A stretch of 64,000 nt of DNA, from NCBI GenBank assembly GCA_036426205.1, contig CM071586.1:11575768-11639767 (forward strand), in the 5' to 3' direction. Origin of the DNA: Ascaphus truei (taxonomy: Eukaryota > Chordata > Amphibia > Anura > Ascaphidae). This document shows positions 10,632 through 22,000 of this stretch, in pieces (position 1 is the stretch's first letter; every line of letters begins with the position of its first letter). The notes below the pieces were generated by a model. The model had not been told where the DNA came from, made no database searches, and saw nothing but the letters and a program-made list of their open reading frames with translations. Position numbers and translations under genes: made by a program.

Positions 10632-11272
10632 GATAGGAATGGAGGGAGGAAAACGAAGCACTGAATCCAGCTGTGAAACAGCAATAAAACCAGCAGAAGA
10701 ACGTACCCAAATAGAGCTATTTAATGAATGGAAAAGAGTTACAACACACACCAACGCATTTCGGACCTCTACAGTCCTTTATCAAGGTGATAAAGGACTG
10801 TAGAGGTCCGAAACGCGTGGGTGTGTGTTGTAACTCTTTTCCATCCATTAAATAGCTCTATTTGGGTACGTACTTCTGCTGTTTTTTTTTACTGTTTCAC
10901 AGCTGGATTCAGTGCTTCGTTTTCCTCCCTCCATTCCTATCTGAAGATCTCTCTACAACGGATGCACATTCAACCCAAGGACTTTGGATACATTTGAACT
11001 TGCTGCTTATGGTGGATGAGGATTCCCAAGTGAGTTCATTCCTTATTGTCCATGTTTATTATGTCTGCTTAATAGGATGTTTCATCTACCGGTCACCTGC
11101 AGGTGTTATTGAAATAATCCTTACTGCTCACCTGTGGGATTTATTTTAACCGGTCTGCATCCTCTAAAGACATTTCATTTCATGAACTGAGGGTTGTCTT
11201 CCATTTATTACTACATTTTCTCTACAACAGAGACTGTCTTGAGAGCACCACACACTATTTTTTCTCTCTAGC
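10632..11272. mobile_element. Hairpin retroelement insert in the LINE, 12-bp TSD
   Basis: A 641-bp insert with a perfect duplication TAATAAGCTTAG (10620-10631 and 11273-11284). Removing it restores the ORF2 frame. Two inverted arms of about 150 bp (10636-10785 and 10791-10942) meet head to head. Each arm carries a GGAC-loop-GTCC stem followed by CGAAAYGCGT. The inverted layout, variable TSD and hammerhead-like hairpin resemble Penelope-like elements. Confidence 0.7.
10786..10820 (+). other. Hammerhead-ribozyme-like hairpin
   Basis: GTGATAAAG, then stem GGAC/GTCC around TGTAGAG, then CGAAACGCGT. This resembles the CUGAUGA - stem II - GAAA layout of minimal hammerheads in Penelope-like elements, but the CUGAUGA box has changes, so activity is doubtful. 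An inverted copy lies at about 10751-10787. Confidence 0.4.
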
Positions 11273-13318
11273 TAATAAGCTTAGTAATAAAGCTCCAAAT
11301 TACCATATTCAATCTATTCGTAATCAGGGAGGGGAGCTTACCTCGAACCCTAGGCGAATTGTAGAGGAATTCAAATCCTACTATGAGGCGCTCTATGATG
11401 GAGGTAAGGTCACACACAATCAAAAAACGAGGGACAATCTACAGGAATTTCTAACAGGGGCGAAGTTGCCAAAGTTGAGCAGGGCGGAAAGAGAGGCTCT
11501 GCAGACAGACTTCTCTTTAGAAGAGTTAACGGCAGTTGTAAAGTCCCTCAAGCCAGCCAAGGCACCAGAACCAGATGGCTTTTCAAACCTCTACTACAAA
11601 AAATATCTGAAATTACTAGCACCACATATGTTAAAACTCTTTAATTCAGTCTTACAAGGGGCCTCGTTCCCAGCGCAGATGCTCCAGGCATCCATCTCCT
11701 TGATCTATAAACCAGGAAAGGACCCGGCAGATTGTAAGAGATACCCGCCCATCTCTTTAATTAATACGGACATAAAAATATTCTCAAAACTTATAGCCAA
11801 CAGAGTGGGTAACGTCCATCCTAGGTTGATTCATCCAGATCAGGTAGGGTTCATTGGAGGAATGCAAGCGGCAGCCAATACCTGACGTGTAATTGATCTG
11901 ATTGATTTGGCCCAAAAACATAACATCCCGTCAGTAGTACTCAGTCTGGACGCAGAAAAAGCCTTCGATAGGATTGATTGGCCCTACTTAAGGGGGACAC
12001 TGGAGGCATTTGGCTTCGAGGGACACCTTCTGGGAGCCATTATGGCATTATTTGAAGGGCCAGCGGCAAGGGTATATTCGACTAAATGATCTGGAAGGTA
12101 GACAACATATCAAAACTTTTGACCATATCAAAGAAGAGAAAAACATGCCTAATACAGAATTCTTTAGATACCTCCAGATCAGGGCATTTTATAACAAAGC
12201 CCCAATTCGGCCCAGGAGAACAAATTTCGAGCAGCTGTGTTCCAGAGGTACGGATATAAGGGGACTAACCTCTAGGATGTACAGGGAAGTGATCTGTCCA
12301 GAGACGAAGGACGAACACCGACTTAGTTATATGAGACAATGGGAGGCAGACTTAGGGGAGACATTAGAAGATGAGGACTGGGACAGGATCCTGCAGGCAG
12401 CAGCCAAAAGCTCTATCTGTACCACGTTAAAGGAGAATGCATACAAAGTCCTAATGCGTTGGTACTACACCCCAACAAAATTGGCTAAATTTGTCAGAGG
12501 TTACTCTCTGCTTTGCCCTAAGCAATGCGGAGAACGAGCTGACTTACGCCACATGCTGTGGTCTTGCACGAGAGTGGCTCCGATTTGGGCGGAAATTAGA
12601 GATTGGCTGCAAAGATTGATTGGAGTGGAGATCCCTCTGGATCCATGGCTGTTCCTTGTGGGCAGGCGGATCCGGGGTCTGTCAAATGCCACTCATAAAT
12701 TGATATCACATTTAGCAACCGCCACCAGATGTGAGATCGCAGCATTGTGGAAGCAACCGGATGTCCCAATTCTACCCAAAATCAAGAACAGAATTTGGTT
12801 TGTGTGCCGGATGGAACAGTTGACGAGTCTGGTTAACGACTCCGGCTCAAATTTTCTAAAAGTCTGGTCGCCTTGGTTGGCCCAGACAGACATCCCGGGG
12901 GTAGATGTTACCACAATTTTGCAATGATAATTATAAATGCGCTCTCCATTGACCAAATGGATCCTTGACCACATAGCGACCAGGAGACCTTGTAGTTCAA
13001 GGGAGCTCAACGAGGAAGGGCCACTCCTAGCAGCAGAAACGTAGACCAGTCAATCTATTATAAGCAATATACCGGAAGAGAGGTGGGAGAAGAGAGCCGC
13101 ATCCGTTCCTCAGTTAAAAAGGTTGCTTCCTTGACCCCCCCCTCCCCTCCCCCCACCCGACCCCCTGAAGTCACGTCTGTTTGTTTGTTAAGTCTGTCAC
13201 GTTTGTCACGTTCAGTGTATTTGAAATAAGGAAATGGTGAAGTTACAAGAGCAAATGGATTGTGTTATTATATATGCACCGGAACACCTAATAAAATTAC
13301 AGTTATAAAAAATAAAAA

Positions 13319-14894
13319 AAATTGTAATTTATTCCATAGAAACTGATGTACACACAGTGGATTAAAAAAACACAGAAGAAAACACACTTACTGGGGTTAT
13401 GGGCTACAAAACTGGACATTCCTAGGTAAAATAGAATAGAAAACAAAGTCTTTAGGTTGACCGGGACTTGGCTCGAAATGTCCCGGTGCTCAAATAGGCA
13501 TGAAGTTCCAGACGCCACCGCTCTCTTTCATCCGGGGATGCCGAAAAGTACCAAACGTCCTGGAACTGTTTTTGACTTTCAATCCCAGTCGCGACCGCTG
13601 CGTTCTATTCTCAGAACTTGGCACCGAAATGTGGGACTTAGAAAATATTTTGCCTTGAAATTTCTGAAGCCGGCTCGCTGCTATTTCTCCGAGGGCATCT
13701 ATTGGTCGTTTCAAATTTACCGCTGCTGTTCTTGCGCTTAGAATCTCTCATCCGGATTGGATGAGGCATCCTTATAGAATTTCAGAGTTCAATCATGAAA
13801 TACTGCAGCCAATCCGAGTGTGGGAAGAATCTTACCAGCCTATCAGAGCGCTACCAGTCTATCTAAAACGCTCAAGTGTGGATTCAGATTTCTTAAAAGG
13901 GCATGCGCCAACCTGACCCCTCTGCCACTTGTCTGGCAGATACCACCCACTTACTTAGGCTCCTCAAAGTCTGAGATGGGGCAAATGGTTGTCCGATGAC
14001 TTCCATTCATCCCATGATGTGAGTACTTAAGCCCAACTCTGGTACCCAAATGGCTTTCACACCTTGGCAACCTCTGACGCTTTCATGTCCGGGACCAGAG
14101 CAGACTATATGGCACCAAGTTTGGTAGCCAAATGGTCTCTCGGAACCGTGGACCTGGAAGTCCCCTGCTCATATACTGTGCACACGCGTTATACACTTTA
14201 AAAATACCTGTTTAATCAAATATGCTTTACACTTTTATACTGTCTAAGTCTTTTGATTATGAGGGATTGAATAAGAATCTGTACTTTTATTCCCACTAGC
14301 CATATTCCTCACACACTGCAAACCTGACTTAGACTTTTAAAGTCCTCACAGCCTTATTTATAGCTGGATCACCCCCAGAACCCTTATACCAAGTTCTTGG
14401 TGATCATGGCAATAACATGGGCATCCTCCCTTATACTAGTGACCCCTTTACTGTTTCAGGGATACCTTGCACCCCTATGCCCCATTTACCTTTCTGGTGT
14501 GTGCAGAAGCAGGGACTCCTAGCGGTTAGTCACGCAAGCATTTTCAGGGCAGGATTTTGATGGAGCATTGTGCCTATATTTATCTGGGATACTGTCTGAT
14601 TCCGGGGTCCATTTTTGGGGTATCCAGCAACTCTGGACCCCTACTACCTAGGGACAATCTGATAAGACCTACTCCGCAAAAAGCACCCTGAAACCCATAG
14701 CCAAGCAATCTATGCTTGCTGGCACACCTGGAAAGGTAAAACACAGAAAATTCTTTATTGTCGCATAATTTTGCACAATGCATTTACAAACACTGGGCTG
14801 AAGAGCTGACACTCCCGAACCCCAATACATGGATCAGGGGTAACCAAGTGGGCTTGACCTTTATTGTGAGCCAGGTTTCCCTCTCACCATCACA
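13319..14894 (-). mobile_element. Gmr1-like LTR, minus orientation
   Basis: Starts inside the family's ATTGTAATTTATT tract where the LINE tail abuts it, and ends CTCTCACCATCACA. It lacks the terminal CCGTGACA part. No coding content. Confidence 0.7.
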
Positions 14895-16313
14895 ATTCAG
14901 CATAAATTCGCTTACACACAATGGAACACAAAATACAAACAAAAAGACACACTTACTTTGGGACTGGGGTCTAAAACTACGTGCAGGGAACTCTATGGGA
15001 GAGTTTTACCCTGACCAGGACTTAGCCCAGAAACTCCTGGAACTCAAATAGGCATTAAATCCTGACCGCTACGATCATTTCTGATAACTTGGTTCCAAAA
15101 TGCTGGACTTAGACTCTGGCGGGCAGACTTTTCAGGCTCGAAATCAAAGCTGGTCGCTCTGCTTTTTACACAGAAGCAACTAACGCTCTTACTACCGGGG
15201 ACTCCAAATCTGATTGACTCACGGGTTCTTATAGTATTTTCAGTTTCATTCACAAAACTGAGCAGCCAATCAATGCGTGGGCACTTTCCCAAGCAGCCAA
15301 TCAGAACCAAGCTGGTTAGAAAAGCCGGGTAAGGGGGAAATCTGAAATAGCCAAGAGACATGCGCAAGCCTGCCACCTCTCTCCCTGGCTATATCAATGC
15401 CACCCAGTGGGCAGGCTCCCCCAGGTCTGGCAGAGCAAGTGTCATCCCAGAGGACTGCCATTGATCTCCAAACCTGGTACTCCACCTTTCCCCGCTGACC
15501 AAATGCTATTTACACTTCTGGGCATCACCTGGCTGCTTTGAACTCCGATGTCCAACAGACATACTGGCGCCTATGGGTTTGCACGGGCTGCCTGTGTGGA
15601 CATCGGTTCCGAATGTGTAAACAAATTACACTGCCTTAAAGTACATTTTAATACAATCTGAGTCTTGGGGGGCAGGGAACCGAAAAGGGGAAAATTTTGT
15701 CATTTTATTTCTATCTGCCTTATTCCCCACACACTTTCCATTTGACTCAGTTTGGACTCTCAGATTCCCCCCCAACCTTATTTACTGGTTGTGGGTCAAC
15801 TTGGCACTAGCTGGGGTACCCCCCTTAACCTAGGGATTCCCTCAGGTACAGGAATACGTTTTATCCCTGTGCTTCATTCTCCTTTCTGGGCTGTGCTGAA
15901 GCAGGGTACCCTAGTGGTGAGTCGCACTTGCATTTTAAATGGGATGTATTGCCAGGACAATGTCCCTACATGTATCCAAGACATCAGGCATGATTCCCGG
16001 GTACATGTTTGATGGAACCGACAACTCCAGACCCCAACCTCCTAGGCACATTCTGTCAACGGTTCCTCCGCAACCCCCCATTGAAACCCATACCCTTGCA
16101 ATCCCTGCTTGATTGCATGCCCACAAAGAAAAAAACACAAAAAATGCTTTTATTACAGACAAAACATTGGAATAGTACAATGTTACAATGTTACTGGGCC
16201 CAAGAGCTAACTCTCTTGGACCCTTAAACACGGAGCAGTGGTAACCAAAACTAGCTTGACCTTTATTGTTTAGCCTGGTTACCCCCCCCCCCCCCCGCCC
16301 TCCCCCTGTCACA
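14895..16313 (-). mobile_element. Gmr1-like LTR, minus orientation
   Basis: A second LTR in tandem with the previous one. It ends in a C-run and CCCCTGTCACA. Internal blocks such as GGTAACC and the TTTATTGT poly(A)-type tract match the other copies. The low end is truncated. Confidence 0.7.
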
Positions 16314-16317
16314 GTTA

Positions 16318-16720
16318 TATGGGGCAATAGTGGGAGTTATAGGGAGCAGTTATATGGGGTAATAGGAGTAATAGGGAGAGGTTATATGGGGTAATACGAA
16401 GAAATATAGGGAGCGGTTATATGGAGTAATAGGAAGAGTTATAGAAAGTGGTTATATGGGGTAATAGGGTGAGTTACAGTATAGGGAGCGATTTTATGGA
16501 GAAATATGAGGTATAATAAGGAGAGGATTTATGGAGCAATGGGAGGAATTATAGAGAGGGGTTATATGGGGCAATACGAAGAGTTATATGGAGCAATTGA
16601 TGGAGTTAAATGGAGAAAAAGGAGGAGTAATAGGGAATGGTTATATGTGGGAAAATAAGGAATTACAGGATGCTGTTATATGAAACAATTGGAGGAGTTA
16701 TAGGGCAACAGGATATAATG
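16318..16720. repeat. Degenerate minisatellite downstream of V2R-B
   Basis: About ten imperfect units of 35-40 bp with GTTATATGGGGTAATA and TATAGGGAG. The same repeat family sits just downstream of V2R-C (55740-56010), so it belongs to the ancestral duplicated unit. Confidence 0.65.
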
Positions 16721-16850
16721 CATGAATTATTTATTATGTTATTATGTGTGTGTTATTTAAGCAGTAATTCACCAGGGCATTACCAGGCCATCAATGCTCA
16801 TGATGGAAGGGGTCCATAAATGCTCATGATGGAAGAATTGACTTACTTGG

Positions 16851-17848
16851 TGTCATGGGAGACAAAGACTTATGCACACATTTATACCAGGATTCTGGAC
16901 TGAGCACACAAGATGAGTAAAATAAATTGTAATTTATTTCTTTTCAGACAAACACACAAATCTTCACAATACACTGGATAAAACACTTTCTGGGATGGGG
17001 AAACGAACTCAAATGTCCTTGGAACGAAACAAAGTCTCTGTACACCCCTGCACGCATGCAAGTGGGTGCGCAAATTGATCCGTGTAACAGTTCCTGGCTA
17101 GGTGGCACAAGTTGCCCGCCCTATATCTCTGCCAACAGGAAAAAGTTTGTTCAGTCCTTACAGGGTTCGTGTACATGTTAAAGGAGTTATTACCGGGCTG
17201 ACATTAAAAGTTTCCTGTCTTTACATTTAAAACCAGCACTGAAACACATTTTATTCTTTATATGTGGTTTCTACTTTTATAAACAATATAAAACAAATAT
17301 GTATGTGTGTTGTATTTCTTCAGCTAGCCAGGATCCAAAAATTAGATTGCTAGCTCACTCTTAGCGCAAGTTAGCCACTTAAGTGGACAGGGCTGTGATG
17401 TGGTGAGTGGTTTAACCTAGTTCCCACGCCAATATGTTCAGTTTAAGTGGCTAACGAGATCGGTGGATACATTTGACAGGAAAGCACTTCAGCTAGACCG
17501 CAAACCACTTATCCAATTAACTTTGCGTTTTAGAGGTCTACGGCTTAGGAAGTAATCTCTATACTTCAAAGTGCACCCCACCCCCTCATAGGCACGCTTC
17601 TTCACTTAGTGCTTGGTTCAGCGCTAGCGGCTCCCCCTTGTGTCACAAATACAATTCGCACATAGTTCATTCATTCAACAGCAGCTAGCTTCTTTAGCTG
17701 CAAAATAAAGACAATAAAGATGGTGTAGGGGCAAATATGATATGATGGGCACAATACAGTTTAACCCCTTCAGTCCCAACAGGGATTAGGGTTAACCAGC
17801 TGGGCATAATACCTTTATTATTTGCCTGGTTAACCCCCTCCCGGCACA
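16851..17848 (-). mobile_element. Solo Gmr1-like LTR, TSD CTTGG
   Basis: 998-bp minus-strand LTR starting TGTCATGGGAGAC and ending CCCGGCACA on the plus strand, flanked by a perfect CTTGG duplication (16846-16850 and 17849-17853). Confidence 0.85.
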
Positions 17849-18060
17849 CTTGGGCATTCATGTTCAGGAAAAACCTTGTCCTGAGGGGTTATTACTATTA
17901 TAGTTACATTTTAAAATATTAAAATATAAAAGAAAAATGTGTAATTGAAAGCTCCCTTACGTGTCTTCCCTCCCACTTGCCCTCCCGATCCTCCATGATG
18001 GCTTGAAATAAGGATGATGAGAATTTTGGAAATTGACAATATTAAAAATAGCAATACAGC

Positions 18061-18066
18061 TTTATT
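18061..18066 (-). terminator. Poly(A) signal of V2R-B
   Basis: AATAAA on the minus strand, 104 bases after the V2R-B stop, at the position conserved in V2R-A and V2R-C. Confidence 0.6.
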
Positions 18067-18169
18067 TATTGGTTCCTCATTCCAGATAAAGTATAAAAAG
18101 GAACAATTTTAATTGAAGTAAAATATTTTGAAGTTCTGGAGATTTAAAATGTGAATTTTTTTGAATCTC

Positions 18170-19080
18170 TTAACCTGAACCTTTAGCTTTCCCCATGAGA
18201 TGTTCCCTCAAGTTCATGTTGGGTCGGAACATTATGATGAAACATTTGGGCACAAACATGCAGACCACGAGGGCCCAGCTTGAGGACAGGATGGCGAAGA
18301 TCTCCATGGCCACGGTGTACTTGCCACGTGCACTGAGGGAGGCCGGGATAAAGGACACCCAGACACTGAGGAAGGCCAGCATGCTGAAGGTGATGAATTT
18401 GGCTTCATTGAAGTTTCCAGGAAGCCTCCTGGCGAGGAAGGCAACAATGAAGCTGATGGTGGCTAAGAGACCTAGATATCCCAGCATGCACCAGAAGGCA
18501 ATGGGGGAGCCCTCGTTACATTCAGCGATGATCACCCCAGGTTGACTTTGGATGTTGTTTTCTTGAAATGGAGGAGAGAGCAAAAGCCAAGAGATGCACA
18601 CGAGAAATTGTAAGAAGGAGCAGAACACTATGATCATGTAGGACACCCGAGGACTAGTCCATTTCCTCAGGTTGCTTCCTGGTTTTGTGGCCATGAAGGC
18701 AAAGACCACCATGAAGGTTTTTGCCAAGATGCAGGAGACACAGAGGGCAAAGACCATGCCAAAAGCAGCCTGGCGTAGAAGACATTTCTCAGGTTTCGGG
18801 TAACCAATGAAAGCTAAAGAGCAGAGGAAGCAGAAGGACAGGGACCCCAGGAGAAGACAACTGAGTGTGTAGTTATTTGCTCTGACAATTGGAGTGTTCT
18901 TATAATGGATGAAAAGCCCAATGATTAAAACTGGGATCATGGAGGAACAGAGACTGGTAGCAGCCAAAGTGGCACCCAAGGCCTCTTCATATGAAAGGAA
19001 CTCAATTGTCTTTGGAAGGCATCTGTCTTTTGCGAGACTGGGCCACATATCCCATGGACACTTGAAGCAATCAATTGAGT
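18170..19080 (-). CDS. V2R-B exon 6 (7TM)
   Basis: 911 nt; acceptor TTTATCTTTCAG; begins DSIDCFKCPWD after the split codon; seven helices; stop TAA. Close to V2R-A throughout the membrane domain. Confidence 0.95.
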
Positions 19081-22000
19081 CTGAAAGATAAAGGTGTGAA
19101 AAAGACACTTGAACACTTAACATCTTTTGGTTTGTCCATGGTGTTTATAGAATCTACTTACCTGTCAAGTTAGATATTTCTCCTTGGGAACAGGAGACAC
19201 ATTGAAAACAACAGACAGGCTCCCCTCTTCTCATCACCCTCCTGAACCCTTTGTGGCAACTCTGGCTGCAGACAGACTCAGGAGCCTTGGGGAAAATGAA
19301 TATTGAACAAGTCACAATTTGAGAGGGGTTGAAAGGATCACAGCTCCCTTTTATCTGTGTCACTGCTTAACACTGAGGAAAGGACAGACTCATAGCTCCC
19401 TTCTGTCTTGGTCATTTTTTTCAACTTGCAGGGGAGGGACAGACTCATAGCTCCATCCTGTCTGTGTCACTATGTCACCCTACTTGGGGTGACGGACAGA
19501 CTCATAGCTTCCTTGAATTGGATTATAAACTTTTAAGACCTCTCAATAATAATAATGGCATTTGTCTTCAAAAACACTGCCACTATACATTGTGCTGCAA
19601 AGACACAATGAGTGACTACCCTGTTGACTTCTCCTGACTTGCCCAAGTTGAACTGACACTGGGATTTTAACATGATTCACAAACTGAATAACTTGTGAGA
19701 GGGCATTATAGACTAATCAGGGGAAGGGATGCCCTTTCCAAATGTCTTACTTTGTAGCACTTATTGTATTATAATTTCCTGTACTTTTTTGTCCCTGTGT
19801 AAAGTGCGGAGTACACTGTGAGTGCAATTTAAATAAAGATATACATACAGCTGTAATATTCTGTCATGTTCTGACATGTTCTGTACAATCAAATCTCACA
19901 CTCAAAGCCTTCACACTGCATACCGTACCTGTCTTCTCCCTAAGGCCCACATAACGGCACTTTCATTGATATTAAAGATTTTTCCATCTGAGGCCGCGGT
20001 ATCGAAGCTTCCCACCTTGACCTGCCTCATCATGCCATCTGCACCCAGCTGCCAGTTCACAATATCGTACACTGCAGGGAGGTCCCCATTCTTATCGAAG
20101 AAGACCTCTCTTCCATTGCTCAGTCTCACACGTACGTTCTGGATATAGTGTAACAGCTGCAAGGGGAAAAGGATCATCCCTCATTTATTTGCCCTCTATG
20201 GACTGACAAATTCTACTAAACCAATTGTTCAGTCTCTTGAGTTTCCCAAGGAGTTTAATTTTGTGAGACCTCTGTGTCACGGTGGAGACTCCAGGAGCTG
20301 GAAGGACCTCGGTGGCCGGAACAGCAGGGAGCGTGGATTGTTTGGGTCATGGGCTGAGGTCAGTGGCAGATGGCAAGCAGGATCATCTGGGTCACAGGCA
20401 GGGTTCTGTGGCAGGCAGCAAGCAGGATCGTCTGGGTTACAGGCAGGGTTCGGTGGCATGCAGCAAGCAAGGATCGTCGGGGTCCAGGCAGGGGTTGACA
20501 ACAGAAAGGCAGGAGCAGGGCAGGGGAGCAGGAACTGAGACTTGGACTTGCTAGCAGGAAACAGACTGGGGCAATCTAGTTCAATTCCAAGGGCCTTTAA
20601 TATGTAATCAGGACTACAGGGAACAGGTCAGGTCAGATCAGGCAGAAACAGAAGGAGTCGGGATCACAAAACAAAGGCCAGGAAGTACAGGAAACAGGAA
20701 ACTATAAGACAGAGGACAGGAGCAACAATGAGAGACAGACAGACAGAGGAACTCAGAGCACACCCGGTGGACAGAGAAGGAACAGAAGGGGAGAGGGAGA
20801 ACCAGGAAAATATGTCAGGACTATTCCTGACACTCTGTCAACCAGTGTTGGGTTTTCTTAATGGCAACATCACATGAACTGACATTGTGTGTAGCTATTA
20901 TCACTTGTACTTGCACCTACTTGGGTTGTATTTGTAACCATGAGTCTCTGTTATTCCACTTCTCCAACCAAGGGCTGCTCACACCTTTTTCCAGGAGTAG
21001 CTCTACCAGAGATATACTGTAACAGTCCTTTCCTGCCTTAAGTATCTAGGGAAAACTGTGCTAATCAGTGGAGTGGAGAAAGTAAAAATAAATACCAGGA
21101 GTTACAATGTGAACACTATACTGTAGGCTTTGGGTCTTCTCAATAAAATTTAAATAAATATTATTACAGCTCGGAAATGAATAAAACTAAGGTTGTGAAT
21201 CTGCTTTAAAGGGCATCACATGGAGCTTACTTTCAAAATAAGTAATAATAGGTTGAACGATAGAGAGGAGACTGGGGGAAGATTAGGGACTTTCACATAC
21301 TTCATTTCTGCACCCCAGAGTAACAAAGACCCACTGATACATGACCCCATAATAGTATTGACAACGAGGGCCATTTGTACATTCACATAAAACAAATAAT
21401 TAATTGAGATGGGCAATTTTTTGCGGTAGGTTTTGATCTGTCATGATGTCAGGACTTCATATGCAGGTTGGACCTCAGTTGCCAGAACAGCAAGGAGCAG
21501 GGAAGGCTTAGTCAGGGTCACAGGCAGAGGTCCAGGACAGGCAGCAGTATATAATAGTCAGGTCACAGGCACAGAGGTATGCAGCAGGGAATCCAGAGGG
21601 AGAGGGACAGAGGCTATGGTAGGGAAAGGGAAAGGAACAGACTGGGACAGGCCTAATTAAAGGCAAGAACCTTTATTAGCAAAGACTGGACAAGTGCAAG
21701 ATCAGAAACAGGCTGTGGCAGAGAAGTCCATGGAACACAAAACAAAGGCAAAGAGGAACAGAAGACAGGAAACTATAAAGGCAGGCAAGGACAGAAGACA
21801 GGGAAACACAGGAGGACCAAGAGAATTCGAACCGAGGAAAACCTAGAGCAGACAGAAGCAGCAGCACACCCGGTGGACACACAAAGGAACTGTGAAAGAG
21901 AGAAATTTAGGAAACTACTGTATATATTCCTGACATGCGGATCAGCCGGAACCTTTTGTCCACGGATTTCAGCATATCAGTCTCAAAATGGCTATTCGCA

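Larger units (their letters stand above)
9486..12927 (+). pseudogene. LINE ORF2 relic: endonuclease, partial RT, C-terminal zinc motif
   Basis: The endonuclease part reads DIFFLQETHF, VAGDLNRTL, then after a frameshift near 10083 SRIDYFLVSN and WSDHAPI, so the catalytic Glu and Asp-His residues are present. The RT part (11285-12089) reads PAKAPEPDGF, ISLIYKPGKDP, HPDQVGFIGG and SLDAEKAFDRIDW. The strand then jumps to the C-terminal region, losing the FADD catalytic box and thumb. The tail carries C-x3-C-x7-H-x4-C near 12520-12570, typical of L1-type ORF2. Stops at about 10568 and 11882 and the insert at 10632-11272 break it further. It is not functional. Confidence 0.85.
9290..13318 (+). mobile_element. 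L1/Tx1-type LINE, broken
   Basis: Sense strand plus. A short 5' region with a C-run (about 9350-9363) leads into an ORF2 relic with APE endonuclease, the first half of reverse transcriptase and a C-terminal cysteine motif. The 3' end is an A-rich tail near 13300-13315. ORF1 is not recognisable, and the RT catalytic region is deleted near 12085. Confidence 0.82.

Noticed and set aside
20263..20554. Gly/Ser-rich frames of about 90 codons
   Set aside because: Produced by the 42-bp tandem repeat inside an LTR-like element; open in two frames at once.
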